Source of the DNA: UBA4717 sp045580165
GTDB taxonomy: Bacteria > Bacillota > Clostridia > Oscillospirales > CAG-272
Assembly: GCA_045580165.1 (NCBI GenBank)
Contig: JAZNNG010000081.1
Coordinates: 1-64,000, forward strand
Reading direction: 5' to 3'
DNA: 64,000 nucleotides
Shown: positions 50,060 through 58,912 of the stretch, in pieces
How positions within the stretch are numbered: position 1 is the first letter of the stretch
Layout of the letters: the number at the start of each line of letters is the position of its first letter
Notes under the pieces: generated by a model
The model's database searches: none
Told to the model about the DNA's origin: nothing
Seen by the model: only the letters and a program-made list of their open reading frames with translations
Translations under genes and position numbers: made by a program

Positions 50060-51922
50060 ATGTATAAGATTTCGGTTCCGCTTTATAATGCCAATATTAA
50101 AAGAAACGACAGGGAAAGAGCACTTCAGGAGATTAAGCGCTTTGACACGGAGCGCGTATTCCTCGCTCTTGACAGGTATGAGCTTGACGAGGACAAACGA
50201 AAGCTTGCAATAAGCGAGCTTGCAGACAACTGCAAATTTTTCAAGGAAAACGGATACGAGATCGGAGCGTGGATATGGGCGTTCTCTCTTTCGGATAACA
50301 CCGAGTTTTGTCCTATGCGCACGGCTAAGGGTACGGAGCTCACTGCTAATATGTGCCCGTCGGACGAAAGCTTTGTAAAGTTTGCCGCAGGCTACATCAA
50401 GGACATAGCAAACGTTGGTGTTGACCTCATTATGTTCGACGACGACCTGCGCTACGGTTTTCTCGGCGATTCCCCCGCTTGTCTGTGTGACGGTCACATA
50501 AAAATGATAAATGATATCACAGGAGAAGGTCTTACTCGTGAAGAACTCGAAGAACGCATATTAAAAGGCGGTCCGAACAAATACCGCGACGCATTCCTCA
50601 AGGCAAACGGTGACGCATTCAGAGGCTTCTGCTCTGCGGTAAGACGCGCGGTAGACGAGGTATCTCCCGACATTCGTATGGGCGCGTGTGCGTGTCTGAC
50701 GTCCTGGGATATAGACGGCACCGACGCGTTTGAGCTTGCAAAGATACTCGCAGGCAAGACACGTCCGTTTGTTCGTCTTATCGGCGCACCGTACTGGGCT
50801 TACAACAGGACCTGGGGTAATCTCCTTCAGGACGTTGTGGAGCTCGAGAGGATGGAGTGCGCGTGGACAAGACTCGGCGACATCGAAATTATGGCGGAGG
50901 GTGACGTTTTCCCCCGACCGAGAAGCACCTGCCCCGCAAGCTACCTTGAGGGCTTTGACACCGCTATCCGTGCAGCAGGCTGCACCGACGGAATTCTCAA
51001 GTATGGAATGGACTACCACTCAAACGCTGACTATGAAACGGGTTATGCCAAGTATCACGAGAGAAACAGAAGCCTGTACTCCGCTATCGACCGTATGTTT
51101 ACGGGAAAGAAAAGCGTGGGTGTCAGAGTCTACGAATCAATGAAAAAAGCCGCGGATACCGTATGCACTACCAAGGTCAATGATTACACCAATCTTGAAA
51201 ACCAGTTTTTCTGCAAAGCGGCGCGTACGCTTGCTTTCAATGCAATTCCAACCGTTTACGAGGGTGATGGGGTATGCGGTATAGCCTTTGACGAAAACGC
51301 GAGAAGTCTGCCGCTTGAAGCACTTAAGGACGGCCTTATAATCGACCTTGCCGCAGCGGAGATACTGACAGACCGCGGCATTGACGTTGGTCTTCTGAAA
51401 ATAGGTAAACAGACGGGCGGTACTGCCGAGTGTTTCTTACATAACGGCAATAACGTATATACACGAGGTGCGGTTATAAACGAGGTCGAGGTAAAGGCGA
51501 GTGCCGAGATACTCAGTACTGTGGACGGTATTCCCTTCTCATACAGATACGAAAACGCCGACGGTAACAGATTCTTAGTCCTCAACATCAACACCCGTAT
51601 CGGAAGTGATAATCTCCTAAAGCATTACGAAAGAAACCGTCAGTATGCTGAAATGGTAAAGTGGCTTTCGGGAAAGGCTCTCCCCGCTACCGTTTACGGA
51701 CACCCGTCTCTTTATATTCAGACAAAAAAGGGCGATGACGGCAGTATGTCGGTCGGACTGTGGAATTTCTTTGAAGACACCGCGTTTGAGCCCGTGGTAG
51801 AGCTTGACGGCAATTACAGTAACATTGAGTTTGCTAACTGCACGGCAAGGCTTGACGGCGACAAGGTGTATTTATACGACATACCGCCTTTCGGATGCGC
51901 GGTATTTGAGGTAAGGAAATAG
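50060..51922 (+). CDS. Unrecognised 620-residue protein, likely TIM-barrel glycoside-hydrolase-like
   Basis: No signal peptide. The first approximately 380 residues read like a TIM barrel: GYEIGAWIWAFSLSD near 68, VGVDLIMFDDDLRYGFLG near 115, HIKMINDITGEGLTREELEE near 143, MGACACLTSWDID near 215, and LIGAPYWAYNRTWG near 242. The acid-rich FDDDLR after a beta strand is a candidate active site. A beta-rich C-terminus (about 480-620) follows, as in GH42/GH14-clan proteins. I could not assign a family. It is co-transcribed with the DMT transporter (AAGGAG, 11-nt gap) and ends in a strong terminator. Confidence 0.55.
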   Translation: MYKISVPLYNANIKRNDRERALQEIKRFDTERVFLALDRYELDEDKRKLAISELADNCKFFKENGYEIGAWIWAFSLSDNTEFCPMRTAKGTELTANMCPSDESFVKFAAGYIKDIANVGVDLIMFDDDLRYGFLGDSPACLCDGHIKMINDITGEGLTREELEERILKGGPNKYRDAFLKANGDAFRGFCSAVRRAVDEVSPDIRMGACACLTSWDIDGTDAFELAKILAGKTRPFVRLIGAPYWAYNRTWGNLLQDVVELERMECAWTRLGDIEIMAEGDVFPRPRSTCPASYLEGFDTAIRAAGCTDGILKYGMDYHSNADYETGYAKYHERNRSLYSAIDRMFTGKKSVGVRVYESMKKAADTVCTTKVNDYTNLENQFFCKAARTLAFNAIPTVYEGDGVCGIAFDENARSLPLEALKDGLIIDLAAAEILTDRGIDVGLLKIGKQTGGTAECFLHNGNNVYTRGAVINEVEVKASAEILSTVDGIPFSYRYENADGNRFLVLNINTRIGSDNLLKHYERNRQYAEMVKWLSGKALPATVYGHPSLYIQTKKGDDGSMSVGLWNFFEDTAFEPVVELDGNYSNIEFANCTARLDGDKVYLYDIPPFGCAVFEVRK

Positions 51923-51930
51923 TATTTTGC

Positions 51931-51966
51931 AAAACGGAAACGACAAAATTGGCGTTTCCGTTTTTG
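51931..51966 (+). terminator. Terminator of the DMT-620-residue operon
   Basis: AAAACGGAAACG and CGTTTCCGTTTT pair around a 10-nt loop followed by T-run. Confidence 0.8.
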
Positions 51967-51993
51967 TATTAATCAAAGGCTTTCTGAAGGTAT

Positions 51994-52115
51994 CCTTGCA
52001 TTTGACGAAATTTGTGCCGCTTTTTGAAAAAAGCTTGGTAAAAACTTCTATACGCGCGTGAAATTAAACTTTTTTAAAATCTCCACCCATACCCTTGCAT
52101 TTGACGAAATTTGTG
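51994..52115 (+). repeat. 23-bp direct repeat pair before the Nudix gene
   Basis: CCTTGCATTTGACGAAATTT plus GTG occurs exactly at 51994-52016 and 52093-52115, 99 bp apart. The second copy overlaps the -35 region of the next promoter. The first is not followed by a -10 box. Confidence 0.75.
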
Positions 52116-52122
52116 ATATAAT
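52095..52122 (+). promoter_or_regulatory. Promoter of the Nudix-trmL operon
   Basis: TTGCAT (52095-52100), 16-nt spacer, TATAAT (52117-52122). Confidence 0.55.
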
Positions 52123-52157
52123 AGTATATGATCACACCATAAATTTCGGAGGCTATC

Positions 52158-52610
52158 GTGACGTTCCAGACCAGAAAAGAAAAATCGTGCGGCGCAGTTG
52201 TTATCCGCCGCGTTAAAGGAGGCTGCCTCACTCTCCTTATCCAACACAGAGGCGGTCATTGGGGGTTCCCCAAGGGCCACGTTGAGGCAGGCGAAACAGA
52301 AGAACAGACCGCAATAAGAGAGATCCGCGAGGAAACGGGTCTTGAGGTCGAGCTTGACAACAACTTCAGACAAAGCGTAGTATATTCCCCTCGCGAATAC
52401 ATACAAAAAGAAGTTATCTACTTCACAGCAATAACAGACACCCGCGAGACGATTCCCCAACCCGAAGAAATTCGCCGTGCCGAGTGGTTCACGTTTGACG
52501 AGGCAAGCGCTCAGCTTACTCACGACAATGATATTCAGATTCTTCGTAATGCTCAAAAATATTGGAAGCAAAAGCTTGCCGATGAATACGCATCAGGCGG
52601 TAAACTCTAA
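52158..52610 (+). CDS. Nudix hydrolase
   Basis: A 150-residue enzyme with GHVEAGETEEQTAIREIREE followed by TGLEV at about 41-65, a full Nudix box (G-x5-E-x7-R-E-U-x-E-E-x-G-U) that binds the metal. The length and KSCGAVVIRR start fit the bis(5'-nucleosyl)-tetraphosphatase-like group in Firmicutes. The start is GTG at 52158 with GGAGG upstream. Overlaps trmL by one base (TAATG), so the two are translated together. Confidence 0.9.
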   Translation: MTFQTRKEKSCGAVVIRRVKGGCLTLLIQHRGGHWGFPKGHVEAGETEEQTAIREIREETGLEVELDNNFRQSVVYSPREYIQKEVIYFTAITDTRETIPQPEEIRRAEWFTFDEASAQLTHDNDIQILRNAQKYWKQKLADEYASGGKL

Positions 52611-53107
52611 TGAATGACATCAACATTGCTCTTATTGAGCCCGAGATCCCACAGAATACCGGAAATATTGCAAGGACCTGCGCAGCTGTCGGCGCGTCGC
52701 TCCATTTAGTAAAGCCTATGGGCTTTACCGTGGACGACAAGAAGCTTAAGCGTGCAGGTCTTGATTATTGGCACGAGCTTGATATCACCTACTACGAAAA
52801 TCTCGATGAATTTCTTGAGATAAACAAGAATGAAAAAATGTTCTTTTTCTCAACCAAGGCTCCGAGAGCTTACACAGAGGTAACTTATCCGAAGCGCGTT
52901 TTCCTTGTTTTCGGCAAGGAGACGAAGGGGCTTCCCGAGACACTGCTTCAGAAAAATCCCGACAACTGTGTACGCATTCCGATGCGTGACAAATTAAGGA
53001 GTCTTAATCTCTCAAACTCTGCGGCAATAGCCGTTTATGAGGCTTTGCGTCAGCGCGGATTTGAAAATTTACGTGAGGACGGTGTGCCGACGACGTTCGA
53101 GTGGTAA
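52610..53107 (+). CDS. trmL: tRNA (cytidine(34)-2'-O)-methyltransferase
   Basis: SPOUT methyltransferase that 2'-O-methylates position 34 of tRNA-Leu. The 165-residue protein has LIEPEIPQNTGNIARTCAA near 6, LVFGKETKGLPE near 102 and LRSLNLSNSAAIAVYEALRQ near 132, the trefoil knot and SAM-binding motifs of TrmL. AGCTCTA-like end of the Nudix gene overlaps its start. Confidence 0.94.
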   Translation: MNDINIALIEPEIPQNTGNIARTCAAVGASLHLVKPMGFTVDDKKLKRAGLDYWHELDITYYENLDEFLEINKNEKMFFFSTKAPRAYTEVTYPKRVFLVFGKETKGLPETLLQKNPDNCVRIPMRDKLRSLNLSNSAAIAVYEALRQRGFENLREDGVPTTFEW

Positions 53108-53211
53108 GTTTTAGTGAGTGTTTTTTCCTTTTTTGGCGAATAATTTACGAATGGCGGCGTTAAGGTTACGCCAAGTTCGCAAAATTATCCGACAGGAAAG
53201 GAAACGAAATT

Positions 53212-54243
53212 ATGAAAAGAAAGCTTACACTCTCGCTCGTAATTCTCACAATTTGTTCTCTTTTACTCGCATCCTGCGGCTCTATGACAGAAGCGCAAAA
53301 CAGTTATGCCGCATACGATAAGGTATACCGTAAAGATGCCGCTGAGATGGAAATGTACGATTACGTTTTAGAAGAAGCTGCAACCGAAGCTCCTCAGAGC
53401 GTATATTACAGCTCGACCACAAGTGCCGATACGGATTACAAGAGCAAGGAAAACGGTCTTGCCGCCGGCACATCAGACGGTGGAACGGGCGCTCTTGTTG
53501 AAACCTACAGAATGATCATTTACAGATCAAACTACGAAATTCAAACAAAGGATTATCCCGCGTCGGTTGCGGCTCTCAAGGCTCTTTGCACAAAGTATGA
53601 GGCTTATTTTGAAAGTGCGAACACCTACGGTAACGAATCGACCTCAAGAAGCTCTAACTACGTTATAAGAGTTCCCGTAAAGAACTACTCTGCCTTTACA
53701 GGTGAAGCGGGTAACATCGGCGTTATAGTTTCCTCAAGCGAATACAACGAGGACATCACCGACAAATACGTTGATACCGAAGCAAGACTTGAAAGCGCAA
53801 GGATCAGAGAAGAAAGAGTTCTTAAAATTCTTGAAAACGCAGACAAGCTTGACGACGTGCTCGCTCTTGAAAGAGAGCTTTCGGACATCAGATACGAAAT
53901 AGAGTCTTTAACAGGCTCACTTCGCAAGTACGACTCACTCGTAACCTACTCTACCGTAAACCTCTCCATACGTGAGGTCAAATCCATCGTTACTCCTCCT
54001 GCCGAGGTGCTTACGTTTGGCGAACGCGTTGGCGTTGCGTTCACACGAGGACTTGAAAACGTTCAGAATGATTTTGAAAACCTCATTGTTGACCTTTCAT
54101 ACAACTTTATCGGCGTTATCGTATGGATAATTATTATAGCGGTTGTTATCGTTCTTATAATCTCAATAAAGAGAAAAATCAAGAAGAAGACTGCGCCAAA
54201 GCCCGAAGCAAAGGCTGAAGTCGAAGAAAAAGGCAAAGAATAA
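53212..54243 (+). CDS. DUF4349-domain lipoprotein
   Basis: A 343-residue protein with a signal peptide ending in a lipobox (LLASC, Cys at about 22). A tyrosine-rich linker is followed by the DUF4349 domain at about 95-270: MIIYRSNYEIQTKDYPASVA, RSSNYVIRVPVKNYSAF and the long helix ARLESARIREERVLKILENA. A C-terminal membrane helix at about 298-322 and a lysine-rich tail follow. It is thus tethered at both ends or folded at the membrane. Function unknown; AGGAAAGGA precedes the ATG. Confidence 0.85.
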   Translation: MKRKLTLSLVILTICSLLLASCGSMTEAQNSYAAYDKVYRKDAAEMEMYDYVLEEAATEAPQSVYYSSTTSADTDYKSKENGLAAGTSDGGTGALVETYRMIIYRSNYEIQTKDYPASVAALKALCTKYEAYFESANTYGNESTSRSSNYVIRVPVKNYSAFTGEAGNIGVIVSSSEYNEDITDKYVDTEARLESARIREERVLKILENADKLDDVLALERELSDIRYEIESLTGSLRKYDSLVTYSTVNLSIREVKSIVTPPAEVLTFGERVGVAFTRGLENVQNDFENLIVDLSYNFIGVIVWIIIIAVVIVLIISIKRKIKKKTAPKPEAKAEVEEKGKE

Positions 54244-54251
54244 TAAAGAGC

Positions 54252-54287
54252 AAAAAAGAACGGCGAATTTTCGCCGTTCTTTTTTTA
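54252..54287. terminator. Bidirectional terminator
   Basis: AAAAAGAACGGCGAA and TTCGCCGTTCTTTTT pair perfectly, between the convergent DUF4349 and transaldolase genes. Confidence 0.9.
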
Positions 54288-54923
54288 TTATTTTGCACTG
54301 TCTGCGATAAACTTTTCTATGCCCTTATCTGTAAGGGGATGCTTGATCATTTGAAGTATCACCTTATAAGGAATAGTGGAAATATCCGCACCTGCAAGTG
54401 CTGCCCTTACGGCATCCTGCGGTCCTCTGATGCTTGCTGCAATTATCTCGGTTTCTATACCGTAAATGTCAAAAATTTTAGCAATTTCTTCGACAAGCTC
54501 CGAGCCATCATCGGATATGTCATCAAGTCTGCCGATAAACGGACTGACAAAGCTTGCACCTGCTCTTGCCGCAAGTATTGCCTGCGAAGGACTGAATATA
54601 AGCGTTACGTTTGTACGTATGCCCCTTTTCTTAAGTGCCGAAACCGCTTTAAGCCCTTCTTCACAGATCGGTATCTTAATTACGATATTGGAGTGGATCG
54701 ATGCAAGCTCCGCGGCTTCTCTTATCATTCCTTCCGCGTCTGAGGACATTACTTCAGCGCTTATAGGGCCGTCAACAATTAATGCTATTTCCTTTATAAC
54801 ATCTTCAATATTTCTGCCCTCTTTAGCAATCAACGAGGGATTTGTGGTAACTCCGCTGATAATCCCAAGCTCTGCCGCTGCCCTTATTTCTTCTACATTG
54901 GCAGTATCAACAAAAATCTTCAT
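54288..54923 (-). CDS. Transaldolase/fructose-6-phosphate aldolase (TalC type)
   Basis: A 211-residue TIM barrel of the short transaldolase type: MKIFVDTANVEEIR start, GVTTNPSLIAKEG near 24, IVIKIPICEEG near 80 with the Schiff-base lysine, and VSPFIGRLDD near 127. Such enzymes act as transaldolase in the pentose phosphate pathway or as fructose-6-phosphate aldolase; residues that separate the two were not checked. It follows the SLH esterase gene by 17 nt on the same strand, an unusual partner. Confidence 0.9.
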   Translation of the reverse strand: MKIFVDTANVEEIRAAAELGIISGVTTNPSLIAKEGRNIEDVIKEIALIVDGPISAEVMSSDAEGMIREAAELASIHSNIVIKIPICEEGLKAVSALKKRGIRTNVTLIFSPSQAILAARAGASFVSPFIGRLDDISDDGSELVEEIAKIFDIYGIETEIIAASIRGPQDAVRAALAGADISTIPYKVILQMIKHPLTDKGIEKFIADSAK

Positions 54924-54940
54924 ATATTTTCCCTTTAGTA

Positions 54941-57175
54941 TCAGTTATTGACCTTTATCCATATCTCGTTGCCGTCTTTATCAAGTTGACACTTATGCTC
55001 AGTCGCTGCTTCGAGAATATACGCATACGCCCAATGATTGTCGGCTACGTCCGCAAAGCCTGTAACGCCTGCTGCGTCGATAGCCGCCTTTGTGGGTGTT
55101 CTGTCGAGAGCCACACAAAGTATCTTAACTACCTCTGAGCGCTTTATCTTTCCATCGGGATCAAAGGTGGTTGCGGTCTTACCGTTTACAAGACCCGCCT
55201 TTGCCGCCTTCATTATAGCGGTATATCTTTCGTGCGTTTCGGGTACGTCGGTGAACACGACCTCCTTACTGTTGTCAACCTTGCCCATTCTGTATACTAG
55301 ATCAACGAATTCTGCTCTTGTTATGGGCTGATCGGGATTAAAGTCACCCTTAAAATTATAGAGGTAACCAAACTGATCGAGATATGCAACGTAGTCGTAG
55401 TACCAAGCGCCTTCCTTTACGTCGGCATACTTCGTCTTGTACTTACCCTTGATTCTGTCCTCGGTCGTCAAAACTCTTGCTACTACCGCGCAAGCCTCGG
55501 CGCGTGTCATATTGTTATCGGGCTTGAAGAGGTTTCCGTCATATCCGTTTACAAATGTCTTATCAAGGCGGCTGCCGTCGGTTACTTCAACAACGCCAAG
55601 CTCTACGAGCTTGTCAAGAACGTAGCTTGCGATTATCTTGTGGCCCTTTCCACTCGGATGGAGACCGTCGGGGAGAAGATCGGATTCGCATACCGCATCG
55701 TGCCACTTGCCGTTTGCATCCTTACCTGCAGGAGATACGACCTTACTTGTAAAATCAAGCTCCTCAGGTGTGTAGAGGTCGATTACGGGAATATTATATA
55801 TCTTACCGAGCTCTATTACTGCATTTGCGTAGTCATTTAACGTAGCGCCTTTACCGTTCTTGCTTGCGGGAGTCTGACCGCCCTCACATCTCTTTATTGG
55901 AGTAAGGAATACTATCTGCTTATCGGGATACTTTTCTATAAGTCCTTCCATAAGAAGACGTATACCGCCCACGTAAGTGTTAAGCGTACGGTCATTCAAC
56001 GAACCTACTGCAAAAGCACTACCCCAGTCGTTTGTTCCGCCCTTTACGATTATAAGGTCGGAGTTAGCCGACATATTCTGATATCTTTCGATGAAAGAGT
56101 CTGTTCTGCCGGAACGCGGAAGCACGGTCGTGCCTGAGATACCGCTGTCAATGTTCTTGACGTAGTAATCAGATGCCCACCAATCGTGGAAGTTCTTTCC
56201 GCCGTCGGGACTGGGTGCGTAGGTAGTGATGGAGTCACCAAGACAGTTTACTACGGGAAGATCTGTGATCTTCATTCCCGTCTTTCTTCCAAACTCAACG
56301 GGAGCAAGCTTTTCTGCAAGCACGTAAACCTTACAGGTAGCACCGTTTGCGCTAATTGTTGCAACACCTGCGGATTTTGCAGTAACCGTACCGTCAGCGG
56401 CAACCGAAGCAATAGCTTCGTTATCGCTTACATAATTCAAAAAAGATGCTTCTTTACCATTCGTGGTAATCACGTTGAGCTTGAAGGTATCACCTGCAAC
56501 GAGTCTTATTACCTGTTCAGCAAACTGAATATCAGAGCTGACGTTAACTTCGACCTTCAATTCTCCTGGAGTGTACTTAAAATCCTTCATTGCTTTCTCT
56601 GTCTTAAAAAATCCTATGTATTCTACGTCGAAATATTCGTCTGCATTCGCAACGTTTCCCGTGTTACTCCAAAGAGGAATATAAACCGAGGTTGCCACTG
56701 CACTCGTTCCGTACGAACCATCGTATTTACCCGTACCGATAGCATTCTTACCGACGGTTCTTTCCTGCGCAAAGAATATCTTTGCTTCTCTTGTGTAGGT
56801 TCCACCCGCGGTGGTAAGGTTAAAATTGAGGTTAGGAGCCACTATATTAGTTTTGTAAGAAATGGCTACGAAGGGATATTCGGTGAGGTTGATATTATCA
56901 ACTGCGATAATAAGTCTGTCCGCTGCCGACGATGCAGTGCCTGAATTTGTAGGTACAAATCTGACAACACCATCGTTGTATTCACCCATAACGTTTCCGC
57001 CGGTTATCTTGCCGTTAGGCTCATCGGGTATGGAAGTAATAATACGTCCGTCGGACGCAATATCCTCTGCAGTATAAATTATAGCATCGTCTGCAGCCGA
57101 GGCTATAAGAGCACTCGCCGCAACGACGCACAGAATAAGCGCAACGATAACGGCATTTCTAAAAATTCTCTTCAT
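54941..57175 (-). CDS. Secreted SLH protein with SGNH/GDSL esterase domain
   Basis: A 744-residue surface protein. Signal peptide 1-27; a module related to modules A/B of the two beta-helix proteins at about 33-185 (YPFVAISYKTN, YFDVEYIGFFKTEKAMKD); a Big2-like Ig domain about 190-290; an SGNH hydrolase domain about 305-530 with GDSITTYAP (Ser), KGGTNDWGS (Gly/Asn) and DGLHPS (Asp-His); three C-terminal SLH repeats 545-740. It probably removes acetyl groups from polysaccharides at the cell surface. GAGGAG precedes the ATG. Confidence 0.82.
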   Translation of the reverse strand: MKRIFRNAVIVALILCVVAASALIASAADDAIIYTAEDIASDGRIITSIPDEPNGKITGGNVMGEYNDGVVRFVPTNSGTASSAADRLIIAVDNINLTEYPFVAISYKTNIVAPNLNFNLTTAGGTYTREAKIFFAQERTVGKNAIGTGKYDGSYGTSAVATSVYIPLWSNTGNVANADEYFDVEYIGFFKTEKAMKDFKYTPGELKVEVNVSSDIQFAEQVIRLVAGDTFKLNVITTNGKEASFLNYVSDNEAIASVAADGTVTAKSAGVATISANGATCKVYVLAEKLAPVEFGRKTGMKITDLPVVNCLGDSITTYAPSPDGGKNFHDWWASDYYVKNIDSGISGTTVLPRSGRTDSFIERYQNMSANSDLIIVKGGTNDWGSAFAVGSLNDRTLNTYVGGIRLLMEGLIEKYPDKQIVFLTPIKRCEGGQTPASKNGKGATLNDYANAVIELGKIYNIPVIDLYTPEELDFTSKVVSPAGKDANGKWHDAVCESDLLPDGLHPSGKGHKIIASYVLDKLVELGVVEVTDGSRLDKTFVNGYDGNLFKPDNNMTRAEACAVVARVLTTEDRIKGKYKTKYADVKEGAWYYDYVAYLDQFGYLYNFKGDFNPDQPITRAEFVDLVYRMGKVDNSKEVVFTDVPETHERYTAIMKAAKAGLVNGKTATTFDPDGKIKRSEVVKILCVALDRTPTKAAIDAAGVTGFADVADNHWAYAYILEAATEHKCQLDKDGNEIWIKVNN

Positions 57176-57335
57176 AAAAACAAACTCCTCTTACTTTATA
57201 AAAAGTATATATCATTGTACAATATCAAAGCCAAAAATGCAACAACTCTCTCATCTTCGGCTCACAAATTCTACGATTTTTACGAAGCGGTCTCTGCTTT
57301 TTTGTGTGATTTATCAAAAAACTTTTCCCGCTTTT

Positions 57336-57956
57336 TCACTCAAACATTGCTTTTTCTATGTTGGCGCAAAGATAGTGATATACCGGCAGGTGAAGCTCCT
57401 GAACGAGAAACGTATCGCGTTTCGGAATCCTTACGGTAACGTCGCTTATTTCCGAAAGCTTACTTTCGGATTTACCGGTGAACGATAGCACCTTTATTCC
57501 CTTTGCCTTTGCAACCTTGGCTGCGTTTACCACGTTTGCGGAGTTGCCCGAGGTCGACAAGCACCATAGCATATCGTTTTTTTGGGCATAGCCGTAGACG
57601 AGCTGAGCATACATCATATCTGCCGCGTTGTCGTTTGCAAATGCCGTGAGAATAGACGATTGACTGACAAGTGATATTGCCGGAAGCGCGCCCTCCAAAT
57701 GCTCGCTCAGATATTCAGCATCCGAGTATCCGAGCTCCTTGAGAGCAGACCTGAGCTTTCCGTCAGTCTTTCTCTTTAACATAAAATTCTTCATAAGCTC
57801 GCCTACGATATGCTCAGCATCAGCCGCACTTCCGCCGTTTCCGCAAACAAGCACCTTACCGCCGTTTTTATAGGTAGTGGCAAGCATATAAAACGCATTT
57901 TCTATATCCTCCTTGCATACCGCAAGCTCCGGATATCTTTTGAACAATTCATCCAT
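57336..57956 (-). CDS. SIS-domain sugar-phosphate isomerase (GmhA-like)
   Basis: A 206-residue protein with a single SIS domain: GNGGSAADAEHIVGELMKNF near 40 to 60, then AFANDNAADMMYAQ near 103 and LSTSGNSANVVNAA near 127. This is the layout of sedoheptulose-7-phosphate isomerases (GmhA), but here it follows a ROK kinase and a GH2 beta-mannosidase by 5 nt, so it may act on a hexose- or amino-sugar-phosphate instead. ATG at 57956 with AGGTGAG upstream is used; a GTG at 57965 is the alternative. Confidence 0.82.
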   Translation of the reverse strand: MDELFKRYPELAVCKEDIENAFYMLATTYKNGGKVLVCGNGGSAADAEHIVGELMKNFMLKRKTDGKLRSALKELGYSDAEYLSEHLEGALPAISLVSQSSILTAFANDNAADMMYAQLVYGYAQKNDMLWCLSTSGNSANVVNAAKVAKAKGIKVLSFTGKSESKLSEISDVTVRIPKRDTFLVQELHLPVYHYLCANIEKAMFE

Positions 57957-57961
57957 ATCTC

Positions 57962-58912
57962 TCACCTTTCCGACAAGGTTGACGCTACTGCAAGCGCTGC
58001 CCAGTCTCCGATATTATTTCCAAGCTTTGCAGGAACTATTCTGCACACCTCTCGCGCATATTTAAGAGCCTCTCTCTCTATCGCCTTCTCCATCTCGGGT
58101 CTTATCAGGTTTTCGCTTCTCTCAAAAATGCTTCCTATAACGATACGTTCGGGGTTAAGTATATCAATAAGTAAGGACAGTCCTTCACCGAGCTTTTTTC
58201 CGCAGAAAGCGTAGACATCTGCGGCATCCTTATTTCCCGCATCTGCAAGATCCGCTATACTTTTAGCGGTGATACCGTCAAGCTCGGACAAATTCTTGCA
58301 GTACGAAGGTCCTTCTCCTGACTGTAATTTTTCAAGTGCCAGCATTTTACCAAGCTCCGCGATACCCGCGCCCGAGCAGAAGCCCTCAAACGAGCCTGCT
58401 TTGCCGAAGCCCACGGGTCCGTATTTTTCAAGTCTGATATGACCGACCTCACCCGCGCATCCGCTTGCGCCCTCGTAAAGTCTGCCGTTTAGGATAAGTC
58501 CTGCTCCAAGTCCCGTGCCGAAGGTTAGAAAAATCATATTTTCAGTACCCCTGCCCGCGCCGAATTTCCATTCAGCAAGAGCACAAGCGTTCGCGTCGTT
58601 CTGAAGCGCCGAAACGGCGCCGTACTTATTCTTCAGATAATCGACTATCTCAACGTCAAGCCAACCGTGAAGATTGGGCGGCGCGATTATCACTCCGCGC
58701 GCTGAGTCGAGAGGTCCGCCGCAGGAGATTCCGATAACCGACACGTCATCCGTCATCTCTCGCGCAAGAGCGTACATTTTGTCTATCATAACGTATGGAT
58801 CAGTGCCCTTTTGGGTGGGAATCACTCTTTTGTCACGAATAACAAATTTCCCGTTTTCCGATTCTCCGAAGCAAACCGAGCATTTCGTTCCGCCTATATC
58901 AAAGCCTATCAC
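57962..58912 (-). CDS. ROK-family sugar kinase
   Basis: A 316-residue ROK protein without a DNA-binding domain: GFDIGGTKCSVCFG start (ATP), GISCGGPLD near 64, NDANACALAEW near 110, TFGTGLGAGLILNGRL near 130 and the metal/zinc-like motif GAGGECGH region as CAGEVGHIRLE near 155, then FCSGAGIAEL near 177. Likely a glucokinase or mannose/N-acetylhexosamine kinase. GTG at 58912 with GGAGG 7 nt upstream overlaps the GH2 stop by 4 nt (GTGA), and is preferred over a TTG with no ribosome binding site. Confidence 0.85.
   Translation of the reverse strand: MIGFDIGGTKCSVCFGESENGKFVIRDKRVIPTQKGTDPYVMIDKMYALAREMTDDVSVIGISCGGPLDSARGVIIAPPNLHGWLDVEIVDYLKNKYGAVSALQNDANACALAEWKFGAGRGTENMIFLTFGTGLGAGLILNGRLYEGASGCAGEVGHIRLEKYGPVGFGKAGSFEGFCSGAGIAELGKMLALEKLQSGEGPSYCKNLSELDGITAKSIADLADAGNKDAADVYAFCGKKLGEGLSLLIDILNPERIVIGSIFERSENLIRPEMEKAIEREALKYAREVCRIVPAKLGNNIGDWAALAVASTLSER

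Noticed and set aside
52101..52122. TTGACG as the -35 box of the Nudix promoter
   Set aside because: It lies only 10 nt before TATAAT; TTGCAT at 52095 with a 16-nt spacer fits better.
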